NCBI GenBank assembly: GCA_027382625.1
Contig: JAJKFJ010021358.1
Coordinates: 1-64,000, forward strand
Direction of reading: 5' to 3'
Length of the DNA stretch: 64,000 nt
Origin: Tetmemena sp. SeJ-2015
Lineage: Eukaryota; Ciliophora; Spirotrichea; Sporadotrichida; Oxytrichidae
Positions 11,717 to 22,811 of the stretch are shown piece after piece (the stretch's first letter is position 1; each line of letters begins with the position of its first letter). The notes beneath the pieces are model-generated. The model saw only the letters and a list, made by a program, of their open reading frames with translations, was not told the DNA's origin and made no database searches. The position numbers and the translations under genes are program-made.

Positions 11717-12949
11717 ATGGGATCTGCTATTAAATTTCAATAAGACGATAATTTATAGCTTTTCAGCACCATAGAAAAGCCTAATCAATTTCGTCACCTT
11801 TAAGGGGAATCTATTCTCTCTTCAACCAATTCTTAATTATTTAAGTAATTTTATCTTTACACTGGACTCCATTTAGCTTATAATATTCACACTTAAGGTT
11901 TAGAAGAAAAATTTTTTTTATTTTGAAACATCACTCATCTTTCTTTAGATTAAGGACACGACCAATTAGAGAAAGTGGTCCAAGAACTAGTAGTATTCCT
12001 CTGGTTTCATATCGCATTCAAGTATGATTGCAACTATAGACAAAATGTCCCACTGCACTGAACCGTTGAGCCAAGTCTGTCTCTATGGGAAGTAGCATGC
12101 AGTTCCTTGCACCGATGCTCTTACAACTCTGTTGAAGTCTATGACAGTTGCTCTGACTGGTTCAAAGTTTAAAAAAAGCTTTTTAATTTTTCCTAACTGA
12201 AGGCCAATATCACTTTCCTCGCAGCTGAAATTTTGAGAGCGCTTGTGAGTTATATGGACTTAGCTGAAGTGAGCCTCATTTCAGAAACCCATCAAAAGCT
12301 AATATTCATGTTCATGCAAAACTTACTGGCCAAGAATATTCAAGTGCTCAAAGAAGCTAGCGCAGAAAATTCTTAGACTATGAGATTCGTCGCTAGACTA
12401 ATCAAAGAAGGATTCGCTTCACCTCTCAACTATGTGTACTTGTGCTCAAACAGTTGTGTAAGGAAGTTCCTTCGATGTTAACTCAAATTTAGATTACCTA
12501 TGTCTATGAGAAGTGCAATTAAAGGAATATCGATTTGAATTAGTGGTTCTATTAGCTGTTTGTAACTCAGGCTGAGGATTTCAAAGCCATTGTGAAGTTT
12601 GTCTTGCTTTTGATTTTGAGAAACTAGCATACTCATCTGTCAACTAGAATTGAGTAAGAGCCTTATTTATCTGAATATTGTTTATAGGTCTGTTTTGAAG
12701 CTGATAAACTTGTTCTCTCAGATTGATGCCTCCTTTTTTGATGTGTGCGTTCATGAAGTCTCGCAAGATATGGGTGTCACAGACTATTAGAAAGCGAACT
12801 TCTCCAAACTTTTGAAGGATCTATTTGGAGATGGCTAGGTCTTGGCTACTTACAATTAAAAGACTAGAGATCAAAGGAGAAACTTTGGGTTAAAGGTAGA
12901 GCAAATTGTTTAGAAGATTAATGAAAGAAATAATGCAGCAGCCATATGA
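11717..12949 (+). CDS. unrecognised helical protein
   Basis: Begins at ATG 11717 (MGSAIKFQQDDN), 82 bases after the channel gene's stop, and ends at UGA 12947-12949. The middle is alpha-helical and well folded in character (AEILRALVSYMDLAEVSLI, ending near LLAKNIQVLKEA), the C-terminal part ends with a basic helix (KVEQIVQKINERNN). A 34-base GT-AG intron at 12654-12687 joins RIE to SVLKLIN exactly in frame. Two more interruptions, around 11.84-11.95 and 12.17-12.21 kb, are AT-rich and probably an intron or IES; one further frame change lies near 12.45 kb. It could be an armadillo- or HEAT-like protein but no family motif is clear. Confidence 0.65.
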
Positions 12950-13049
12950 TTTTGATTAAAATTTCTATTTCCCTATATTGTAAAATATGGTATTCATCAT
13001 TAAAAATACAAATAAATATTTTGAGTAATTAAGCGCTTGATAATTAAAG

Positions 13050-16000
13050 TCAGGCCAAGTTCTCTGGTTATTATATGTTGAATATAAAATTGTCTCTGTT
13101 TTGTATTTGGTCAGGCTCTATGTTGGCAACTGCTATTCTTTCCATGATCTGCCTCATCTCCAACTATTGCATGTATATTTTTCTTTAGACCTCTGTCATT
13201 TAGGCTAGTCGAATCGGATCTCCTCCCTCTAAAAACTGTCTGCTTTCATTGTCCCAGTCTACTCTATTACGTAAAATCTGCTTCATACGTTTGTATTCTT
13301 TGACCTTGTCGATGATGAGCAAGGCGAGAACAGCAATTGTTCCAAGAATAACTTTAAATTTTATAAAAACTTGAGTAATTATGATATACTTGAAGCGATA
13401 GAAATCTTGATCGTCACTAGTTACGAACTGCACTATGTGATATCTGAGAATTTGATAGCAGATTAAGTCAAAAGTAGATTTTCTTATTTTAAGATATCCT
13501 TTAACATAGTCTTACATAATTTGATCCACTTTGCAAATACTTTTGCTCTAGCTGGTAAGAGGCGACGAAGAGATCAAACAATATAGTTCTTCCAATATAA
13601 TCTAGGACCACATTGAATGTGCCTTGGTAGAGTTGAAGCTACATATACAGTTTAACTAATAGCAAGATTGGGACAATCATCTACATCACAAACTTATTCC
13701 AATAGCTAGCATGCAAATGTCTCTCGCTATTTCAGTACCATGCTTTTTCCAATCTTGTTTGCATTTCCAGCAGAACTCATTCAAGATTCTTAAACAATTC
13801 AAAATCGAAAATTAAATCTTTATCAAATATAAATAGATAAATTGTCAGAAATTAAACTCTTGCAAAAATATAATCAATGGTTTTGAAGTAAATTTACTGC
13901 TAAATATAATTTTAAAAAAAATTGTGTATATTTGAAGAATAACTTTTTCTGTTTCTATTTAAAATTAGATTGATTGCAAAAGTAGTTATGTGCATACATC
14001 CTCCATCCTTTTAAATAGGAATACCACAACTTGGACACAGACTAATAAATATGAAAATGCTATTATCCCTAGTAGTTATTTCTGCAAGTAAGCAAGAACT
14101 TACTCCCTTTATTAAATAAAGTCAATCCAACTGCAAAATAAATCCATAAGTGAAAAAATAACTAAAGACTCTCGAGCTCATCAAAAGCGGCAGTTTCAAA
14201 AAAAGCTATAAATCTATTTTTATGTTATTTCTCAAATAAATTGTGCAAAACATCGTCTTTAAGCTTTCGTTTTGGACTAAGACTTATTTATCGTCCATGG
14301 AAATTGCTATTCCTTTGGCTGATCTTAAAAATTTATATTATTAACTCCAATTATCTAAAAACTATTGGCACATTTAAACAATAAAATTTAATGCACAAAT
14401 AAAAGAGTTAGAGAAAATCTTACTTCTATTATGAAACAATAAAGAAGATTTTATAAAAGAAATAACTTAATTTGTCTTATTGAAATGATGGAAGGATAAT
14501 AATTCAGATGAAATAAAGAAGTATGAAAATTGCTTCTTAACTTAGTTAAATCTCAAAGTTCATATTTTATCAAAAAATGAAATAGGAATAAAAATGACTA
14601 AAACCTAAATAAAATGAAAAACCATATATGATCATCAGATTCTATAAATTTAAACTTTAAATTTAATCTGATAAAGTTATACCCTAATAAATAAAAATAT
14701 TTTGAATCTTCCAGTAATCTAGAAATTTTCCCTCCACTCTTAATAGAGCTTGTCTATTAATTTTGTAGATATGATGCCTAGTGTAATTATTCACGTTCTT
14801 CAGTTTAATACTCGTCACACATTCCATAGTAAAAAATTTAAATGAAGGTAGGTATAGTTATTTCTTGCTATTTCTTCTAGTATTCGATTTTGCTCTTCGT
14901 TATAGACAAAGTTGAGAGTGACAGAGTCACAAATAGAAGATGAGATATTATTACAAGGAATGTCATCTTAGTTAGATTGAGGGTGAGTATGAGGGTTATT
15001 TATCTTCAAATTTTATTATTCGAGTAAGAAATCGAAATCGCTATTGTTGGAAGAGATTTAAAGACTATTCTCCTTAGGAATGGAGGTTAATTATTTATGC
15101 TCTTCAATGTTCTAATCATAAATTTATCTGACTAGGAGTGACATGTACTTTTATTAGCAAGTCCTAATGAAATCTCTCTTTTAGATTTCTTTGTTATTAA
15201 TTGCAAATAATGGGGCAATAAAAATTAAACACTACTTATTTTAGAATTTTTAAATCGACGAAATTCAAAGTTTATTAAAACATTTATTTAAAAATTAATA
15301 AACACGAATTTCAGAGGATTATTTAATCAAAGCATTTTATGCGTAAATAATTTTAAAGAAAGAAATTATTATCGTGTTATAAATTAAATATAATCGCTAA
15401 AGCGCGTATATCTTGTAGATCAAAAGCCTTATCTTCACTTTCTAAACTTGCTGTGAGTTGGAAGTCATAGCTTAGAATGGGTCCTCTATTTAAACAATAA
15501 AGCTAAAAGGTGATTATTCTGAGTATCAACTTGATGGTAAAGTCTATTTTCCTTAGTGTAGAGGGTTCGAGGGTTTGACATTTGAAAGGATTCTGGTACT
15601 GACTTTTCTGATTAAAAATTATAAATATAATCTTCAATTCAACTTATATCTTACAATATGATATTTATAGTTTATTATTAGTACAGACTGATGCAGATGA
15701 GCATGAACTGATCCGGGACTCAATAAACAGCTTTAAGTTATTATAGGCTCCTGCAAAGTCAAAGATCAATTAGAGCATTCAACAGCAGCAAGAGTCCTAA
15801 TTACAAACCAGCTGATTCTCTTTTTAATACAATTTATAAGGAATTTTAATTTGATGTCTTAATATGAAAATTTTCAAAAGCACCAAATATTTTAAAAAGA
15901 ATATTAAACCCGTCTGATGTTATAGATTAAGCTCGTTCGAATGATAGCTATAGCAACCGCTTTTATACATTAAATTAGAAATATAAAAGCACCTTTATTT

Positions 16001-17852
16001 TCACTTAAAAGAAAATTTATAATGAAGCAGGACTTAAAGGTCGGAGAGACTAATTAAGCTTAAATCAAAATACTTAAAATTATATCATTTAAAAAGTTCA
16101 ATCAGTCCACTGGCTTTTAAAATCATCTACACCATAAGCTGATTTAATATTATTGATCATAAATTGTGTGAATCCTTCCCCAACCACTTTAAAATGCTAA
16201 TCTCAATCACAAGCTTACTTCTCCAATCCAAATATCTCCAATATAAGACACCAGTTCCAATCCAAATTTTAAAAATAATCCATCCACTCTAGCAGTGGCT
16301 AAACTAGAAATCATCTTATGTTTTCTGGAATCAAAAGTAAAAAAAAATTCTACTATGCAAACAGAACTTATGAATATCTAATCACATAAAAAAACAAAAA
16401 TATTGATGCTTCATATTACCTTTTTTAACTTTAATTTTTATTCACTCTATTTTCCAGCAGAACTCATGCTTACACTTGTTGCAAGACATGTGCATTAACG
16501 CTTCAATAATGATTGGACACCTCTTCTCATAGATGAAAAGTCTAACTTGATTGAAAATGATGTGGTGGAGGCTTTTAAAGCTTTTGAAGGTATTTCTGCA
16601 TATTTCTTGAAAGAACTTGGCTGTTTAGCTCATAGAAGAATAGTCAACCCAAGTGAATCCACACTTATTACACGAGTAACTGTCGGAGCAAGGATCCTTT
16701 TATCGTAACCCCTTGTAGTCGCATTCTGAATTTGGACACCCAACTATATCCCCTTCTAACAAAGTGTATCTTTGAAGCACAAGACTCTCCTTATTATAGA
16801 AGCGGCAGTTTCTTCACATCTTGTGCTTATATTCAAAAGTAATGCACTTTTTGTAGACATAAAAAGCTCTGTGTAAGTCTAACAATCTATCTCCTTGCCG
16901 CATATCTAGGGACAAAGAAGTTTTATTTCTTGGCTATAAAGGTTGTTCCTATAGGTTTGAGCCAGCATTTTCAAGAAACAAGGATTGCATATCAGGTTTT
17001 CTTCACTTTTAGAAAGGCAATCTTCGCATTTAAAATTAAAATTTGTACAGGAAATCGATATCGGTTACATCTTAGTAGCAAATTGTGCAAAACATCTAAG
17101 TTAGTTTCTCCTTGTCATGACCTTAATAATAAGCTGTAGGTTAGATCTAAACCTTTGGTTCTTCTAAATTTATCATTAGTCTACTTGGACGTCGAAGATT
17201 CTAAGATCTCACCCTCTTTTCGCGCTGCTAGATTAGCTAAGATACGCTTGAAGACTGCCTAACTTTTCAAAAATAAAATAAATTCTCAGAAAACACCATC
17301 TACTTCTTCTTTTTTTCTTCTTTTTCTTCCTCCATAATTATTGAGAGCCCTTGTTTATCATTATGAGCATGGTTATTTTATTCTGACTCATTAAATATCT
17401 CAAAAATATTAGCTTCACTTTGACTTTGAATTGAGATTTCTTACAAATTATTGCTTTAATTTTCTTCCTTGAAGGCGTTGAAGCTCTTAGAAATATCCTC
17501 TATCCGTTTATATAAATCATCATCTATTCTACAAAGCTGAGACTTTTTAAGTTTATTTATAGCTTCTTCCAAGCTTTTTGTTTACCCATCTCGCTCAGCA
17601 ATTAACTTAAGTTCATCTACATCAAAATTGCCATCAAGTTCTGGGACTTTAGTTTTTGTGTACTCAATTGTTTTGAGGAATCTCTAAGTCTATTTTTAGA
17701 TAAATAGCTACTTTGAACTTGCTAAATAAACTGCCTCCTTTTTTATCTTTAGGATCAGCGTTGAGCTTTCCAATTTTTTCAAATTCTTATAAATTCAGTA
17801 TATTTAAGTCATCCTCTCCTTTTATTGGCGAGACATCTTCATTTTCAACTCT
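13050..17852 (-). CDS. RBR-type E3 ubiquitin ligase with membrane tail
   Basis: Transfers ubiquitin to substrates through a RING1-IBR-RING2 module. Reading on the - strand from about 17.85 kb: an acidic, coiled N-terminal region, a Cys-rich RING1 (CEDC, then LLCPQICGKEIDC), an IBR with GCPNSECDYKG and CNKCGFTW, then RING2 (CP, CNKC, FCWKCKQDWKKHG). After RING2 come hydrophobic helices (FVMQMIVPILLLVKL and VILGTIAVLALLII), so the protein is probably membrane-anchored. It ends at UGA 13050-13052. The gene is split between CNKCKH and the next residues by a 2,687-base segment with a 17-base pointer. A 22-base GT-AG intron is at 17690-17711. An in-frame UGA lies at 16814-16816 between RING1 and IBR, and small frame shifts occur near 13.71 and 16.87 kb. 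Start codon not identified. Confidence 0.82.
14815..15187 (-). CDS. coding-like piece inside the RBR insert
   Basis: A frame of about 120 codons on the - strand, Asn/Ser/Gln-rich at first (ENSLQISSNNSDFDFLLEQ) and ending with a folded-looking part (NFVYNEEQNRILEEIARNN) before a UGA at 14815. A second open piece in another frame follows to about 14690 (CVTSIKLKNVNNYTRHHIYK). Composition matches real genes of this window. It may be a nested gene, or displaced segments of another gene. No family recognised. Confidence 0.4.
15452..15815 (+). CDS. second coding-like piece inside the RBR insert
   Basis: Two + strand frames, about 15452-15600 (CELEVIAQNGSSIQTIKLKG) and 15684-15815 (TDADEHELIRDSINSFKLLQ, then Gln-rich), separated by an AT-rich stretch of 90-odd bases that begins GTACTG and ends TATTAG like an intron, though the joined phase is not clean. 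Ends at UGA 15813-15815. Composition is gene-like; function unknown. Opposite in strand to the neighbouring piece at 14.8-15.2 kb. Confidence 0.35.
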
Positions 17853-18047
17853 TAAAATTATTTAAAAAGCTTGGAATAAAAAGAGAAATACCTGCTATTT
17901 TTATTTTCATAATTTATTTGTTCGGGAATCTATTTCTTATTTTAAAATTTGTATAAACATATAGAATTATACTGATAAATAATCATATTATTGTCTAGAT
18001 CTATTATTATGATTTAAAATTAATGAATTTAATGATTAATTTTCAGA

Positions 18048-18257
18048 CTAGATTTGAACATATCGCTGATTCGTTACAACTCTATCCATTTGGCTAGCCT
18101 GATTGTGGTGGCCATAGTGATCTTCCATTATTATTAAATGCTTATAAAACGCAAAGTAAAGCCACAAGTCAAATCTTTAACTTATATTAATCCTACTCAA
18201 TCACCGTCAGAAAATAATTATCACTTTTTAGTCAGAATATCTCTCATATAAGCGTGA
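18048..18257 (+). CDS. small piece with one membrane segment
   Basis: A frame of 69 codons ending at UGA 18255-18257. It holds one clear transmembrane stretch (IHLASLIVVAIVIFHYY) followed by a basic patch (MLIKRKVKPQVK) and a polar tail, the arrangement of the C-terminal end of a single-pass protein. It is preceded by AT-rich DNA ending TTTCAG, an acceptor-like site, so an upstream exon is expected but I cannot place it. The RBR gene starts on the other strand about 200 bases away. Confidence 0.4.
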
Positions 18258-18631
18258 ATAGTTGTGAGGATTTTAAGATTTAATAAATAATATAAAGATT
18301 AGACGATTTTTTTAATTAAAATGGGTAATTTCAGATGTAAAGCTTATTTTATAAAGCTTTTAAATGAAAAAATTATGATAAATATTTCTTCATATTTTGA
18401 AATGTTTGAGCAAATTAATTATACTTAATTCATCCTTATCACAAAGACTTCACCTATTGTTAACAAATATTTTCCATTTCTTTTAAATGCTAAATTTTAA
18501 AATTTTAATTTAAGACTTGGCTTATCACAATCTAAGTGTCTCAATTTTTTTTATCTTACTCTTAATGGTCTAAAATAGGGAGAAAGGATATAAAAAGATA
18601 AATTATAAGTAATTAAAAAATAAATTGGAGC
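18258..18631. other. AT-rich spacer
   Basis: Nothing supported; AT-rich DNA before the ATG at 18632. Confidence 0.5.
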
Positions 18632-21275
18632 ATGTTCGAAGAAAAGAAATAGTAAAGCTTAAATGGATCTTATGGCCAGGTACGCTTCCAATTATTTTCA
18701 TTTTCTCTTAGGATACTAACTTTGACTATCTTGGTTCTAATTTCGGGAATACGCTTCAGATCCAAGATTTAGGGAAGCAGACTGTTTTCTCATAATAAGC
18801 AATTGATAATTCATGATAACAAATGAAAGCAGTTTATTCATGTAAGAAAACTTCCTCTTCAAATGCCATTTAATCTATAATTCTTACAGACTGGTCTCAA
18901 ATATATTTAAAATAGAGTTTTAAATAGAGAAAGGAGGACTCAATAATCCTCACTTCACCAGAAAAGGCTTAATAAGTAATAATTCAAGACAAAATATAAT
19001 TATAGGATCCATCATGAAAATACTTATGATATTTTCAAGAGTCCTCTTAAATAAGCTACTTGCACAATTCCATTCCCAACCAGAATATCAGCCTTGGAAC
19101 ATTATATTAGCAAGACTCTTTGTCTAATACTCAAATTATGGGAAATTAGAGTCTTCTTCAACCCAAGAAGCAGATAATAAGTCTTATTAAGGATTAAATA
19201 AAAAGACCTAGCATCTAAAATACCACTCTTCATTTATCTGATATCTAATTATAAAATAATATAAAGTGATTAAATATTATTATTTGCAAATACAAAATAA
19301 GCATTTGAGCATAAATCAATGTTTATCGTAAATTTTAATCTTAAATTTATATATAGAAATAAATTATCTACAAAATTTATTGCTTTTTTAGAATATCAGT
19401 GTTTTTATATTTTTTTATATATCAAGAATCAGTAATCTATAATGTCAGACAAGAATATAAGTATGAATCAGGAGCCAATCAGAAATAAGAAGAGCTCGTA
19501 GATTCTAAAATCTTACGAAGTGAAGTTCAAACAAATTATAACTTTTAAAATCATGCTGAAATTATTTCCCCTAAAAACCAAATTATTGGTAACAGTTTTA
19601 ATACTTTTCAAAGGAATCAAGTATCCATCTATTCTTATTTTAAGTGAAAGACATGCAGACTTTAGTTTCTGAGAAATCATCCTAGGTCCTTCCAACCATA
19701 TAAGATAACAGACTTTACTACCACTATTAGAAGACAGCTACGAATTTCAATAAACCATATGCAGGTGTGAATTTAATTAATCCCACCACTGTTAAGATCC
19801 CAATCGAACTTAAAAGAGAAATCTTGCAGTCATCTCAATCAAAGCATTATGGGAAGATATTTCAATATTTTCTGGAAGCGGAGCTCGGAAAACTATATAA
19901 ACTGTGCATTCGAATTCTCACAATCGGCTTTTGATTCCTAATTAACAAAATTCTCATTTTAATTGATTATGAATATCTAAGAAGCCACCAATTAGCAAGA
20001 TTAGTTGTATCTAAGTTATTTATGATTTTAATGAAAATTAAGTAGGGTGCAAGAGAATGATATCCAAGGAGTCATCCCTCAATACATTCAGGAGAGTGCT
20101 GACTAAACTTTACTTTCTCCTTTTTAAATCGTAGATAAGGGGATAACTCTTAACTAAGAATAAGAGCAGAGAATGTTTCAAAGGTTCTTGAGAACTTTCA
20201 TTTATGCTTTTTATTTATTTCTATTTTCAACAACAAAAACTGGAATGAGTTTGCTAATGGATTACTTGAGAACGATAAAAATTTAACCGTAAGATTATTA
20301 GATGAATCCTTATTTGATTTAGAGATAATTGTAAAGTTAAATAGAGAAGACCAAGAGTTTTACAAAGACCCTCTCTCGAAATTCCTTACTTTCTTAGGGA
20401 GCGACAACAAAGCCTCAGTCTAATCTCTTGCTGAGTCAAAATACTCTTGACACGAGAAATTCCTCAATGAGGTTTTAATTTCAGGAAAGTAAAGTAAAGT
20501 AAAATTTGAGTAATATAATCAATAATCAATTTCAAAACCAGCACTTATTACAGTTCTAGTTAAGAAACCGAAGTTATTATCCTATGTAAGGTTTTAATTT
20601 CAAACATAGCATGGTGGAAATCCTAATTAAAGCCAGCTTCCTAAGTCTTCATCAGTTTCCTATCTCCATAACTTTAGCAACTCCCGTATCAATAACAAGT
20701 TGTCTGTTAATGTTTCCCCAAACTCTTAGTAAACTCTCAAGATGCCTTCTTCATCGGCAGGCGATATAATTTCATAGCAAGGTGACAACTCCAGGAAAAT
20801 TACTCAAATACTCACTTAGCTTAACACCCTTAAATCTCACTAGTGGCAGAAATTGAATCTTGAACTTAATTAAAATCGGTCTAAGGGTACAATTGAGAAA
20901 ATGGTTCTCGCTGATAAAAATAGGGAAGATCTGGACTAGCTAAAATATTTCAATGAAAATTTTCAGTTATCTATTTTTCTAAAGAGGTAGATGAAGGAGC
21001 AAGATAAGATATACGAATATATAGATGAAATTAAAAAAGCCAATAAAAATACAAACGTACTTAAAAAAGATTCTCATTTAAGCCTCGACCAAGATTAGAC
21101 TTTGCTATCTCATGAGGAACGAAAATTTAGACGCACCAAAAGCAAATCTTTTATAGACTTGACTTCTGATTCATAAAGATAAGATGATTAAGAAGGAGAG
21201 CTTTTAAAGTTTTAAATTTTTTATAGACATTTTAAAGCACATGGCTAAGTTCAAAAGGTACCAGCGAAAAGCTGA
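18632..21275 (+). CDS. Ser/Asn/Gln-rich protein with C-terminal coiled coil
   Basis: ATG 18632 opens MFEEKKQQSLNGSYGQ, followed by a 32-base GT-AG intron (18680-18711) and DTNFDYLGSNFGNTLQ. Further open pieces lie at 19.44-19.93 kb (including NPTTVKIPIELKREILQSS), at 19.97-20.45 kb (NWNEFANGLLENDKNLTV) and a long clean frame from 20.46 to UGA 21273-21275. That last frame is disordered (SSSVSYLHNFSNSRINNKLS), then coiled (QMKEQDKIYEYIDEIKKANK) and acidic. An AT-rich gap at 19.2-19.43 kb and several frame changes separate the pieces, so this could be one long gene or two (second start ATG 19442). A 39-base intron beginning GTATCTAAG near 20.0 kb fits well. No family recognised. Confidence 0.5.
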
Positions 21276-21329
21276 TATCAACTAACTTAAAACCTCCCTG
21301 AATTATAATGCATTATAAATTTATAGTTA

Positions 21330-21790
21330 TTAATTATTCTTACTTTCAAAAGCTTAATTGGCTAGCTGGTTTCTCCTCTGATTAACTTCTCTAATTTTCC
21401 TTTTCATATCCTCAATCAACTTAGTCTGATAAAGTTTTGCCCTCTTAGTATAGTTCTTCTTAATATTTCAAGCTTTATAATGCTACTGATATATCCATCA
21501 GGTGGGACAATTATAGATAGGAATTGTTCAATATCGATAATCTGCTTCTTGTTTTCCTTATCCAAAACTCTCTCCTTACACAAAATCACTAAAGTCACTC
21601 CTCTCATCGTCAATAAAAGGCAGGAGTATTCTAGATCTATTGCTGAGTTAGAAATTGCATTGGCTGCTGGACTATCACTTGCTGTTAGAGTTGAGGGTTC
21701 TAAGCCTGGTTTTATTTTTACTCTTAGAGGAGCATGTGATCTATCTACTATTTATAGATTAGAAAAGGCTTCCAATTTTGATGAAAAAAG
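21330..21790 (-). CDS. Gln-rich protein with basic helix
   Basis: On the - strand a Gln-rich start (LLQEQKQNQAQNPQLQQQ, 21.77-21.65 kb) is followed in other frames by DDERSDFSDFVQGE and a basic coiled segment, NYTKRAKLYQTKLIEDMKRK, near 21.4 kb. The + strand carries a longer hydrophobic frame over the same bases (21480-21820), but the Gln-rich reading matches the codon habits of the window better. Joints need two frame changes. The basic helix recalls bZIP-type proteins only vaguely, and I make no call. Stop not fixed. Confidence 0.35.
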
Positions 21791-21820
21791 TCAGGTAAAG
21801 ATTAAATTTAATTTTCAAAA

Positions 21821-22810
21821 ATGAATAACGACTAAGAAGAATAGTTTTCATTTGATAAAGAAGAAGATCACAGCCTTTCTTCGGGTGATCCTCAAAATGA
21901 AGAGTATAAGAAGATGGTCATTTCATCTTCAAAAATAATAAATCAAACACAATACTTGGGGGAAGGGATCCAGAATAAGCCATTCGTATTCTTGATATTC
22001 GCAATTCAGTTCCTCTTAGTCATTTTTTTGACTTTGCTCTATATGAAACTAGAATGGAGTTAACTAAACTACATCAATTACAATCACATTTTCTTCCCAT
22101 TGGAGCTGGCACTCATAATTGGCTACATACTTGTTAGCACTTAGCAGAAGATGGAACCTTAGATTCATCAAGTGATTAATCTTGTTATATAACTTGCTCT
22201 GATGGGAACATTCCTCTTCATTCTCATCAGTGTTGGTCTCTATGGAATGTATTTTTCAGGAGAACTTGAAAAAGTGCATATTGCTATAATAACATCTTAC
22301 TTTTCGCTTGGTTTTATAGCGCTTCTCTATCTTTACACTCTTCCCGGAATTTTAATGTTCTCAAAGAGATTAGCAATCGTAATTGCAGTTTACTTAATCA
22401 CCTTCACTGCATTCTTCATAGTCATTGACTCAGTTACTCAAAGTGAAAACAAGATACTGACACCAGAAAAAATTATCATTCCACTACAACTAGCTACAGC
22501 TTTTCATGTAATGACTGCTCTTTCGGAAAAGTTTCAGAGAAGTTCTTCTCAAAATTTGAGCTTGATTGAGAAGAGCTTGGAAGAAACTCATCAAGATGTT
22601 TAAATGCAGAAACTGCTAAGCAAGGAAGTGATAGTGACGCTTTTGATACTGATTGAGCTGACTATACTTGGCTCGTATTTTGAAGGGACTTTGAAGTAGC
22701 TATGGGTTGTGTTTACACCTTTAGTTATTCTATTTGTGTACTAGTTGAAGATTTTCATTGGCTTCGTTTAAGACTCATTTGAAAGAGAAGACGAAGAAGA
22801 AGATTAATGA
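21821..22810 (+). CDS. multi-pass membrane protein, intact
   Basis: One unbroken frame of 329 residues from ATG 21821 to UGA 22808-22810, the cleanest gene here, with no intron or IES. The first 50 residues are acidic and polar (MNNDQEEQFSFDKEEDHS), followed by about eight hydrophobic helices in pairs, and an acidic tail EREDEEEDQ. The repeated pattern of a helix, a short loop with Lys/Glu and Trp or Asn, then a second helix ending in Pro recalls the TMEM185 family, but this is a guess from pattern alone. Its stop lies one base from the stop of the convergent EF-hand gene. Confidence 0.75.
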
Positions 22811-22811
22811 A

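Larger units (their letters stand above)
13764..16450. other. 2.69-kb IES inside the RBR gene
   Basis: The 17-base word TTTCCAGCAGAACTCAT occurs at 13764-13780 and 16451-16467. On the - strand it is the codons for HEFCWK of RING2. Deleting one copy and all between rebuilds the Cys pattern CxxC...FCWxC without a shift. The segment has no GT-AG ends. It contains coding-like pieces on both strands, listed separately, plus AT-rich filler. Confidence 0.85.

Noticed and set aside
13764..16467. Large spliceosomal intron as explanation for the RBR gap
   Set aside because: No GT-AG ends at the junction, 17-base direct repeat at both ends, and all other introns are under 100 bases.
8086..16816. Karyorelict-type code (UGA as Trp and stop) and therefore a Loxodes-like organism
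   Set aside because: Conserved Trp codons in the aquaporin, RBR and USP genes are all TGG, and pointer-flanked inserts argue for a genome with IES excision.
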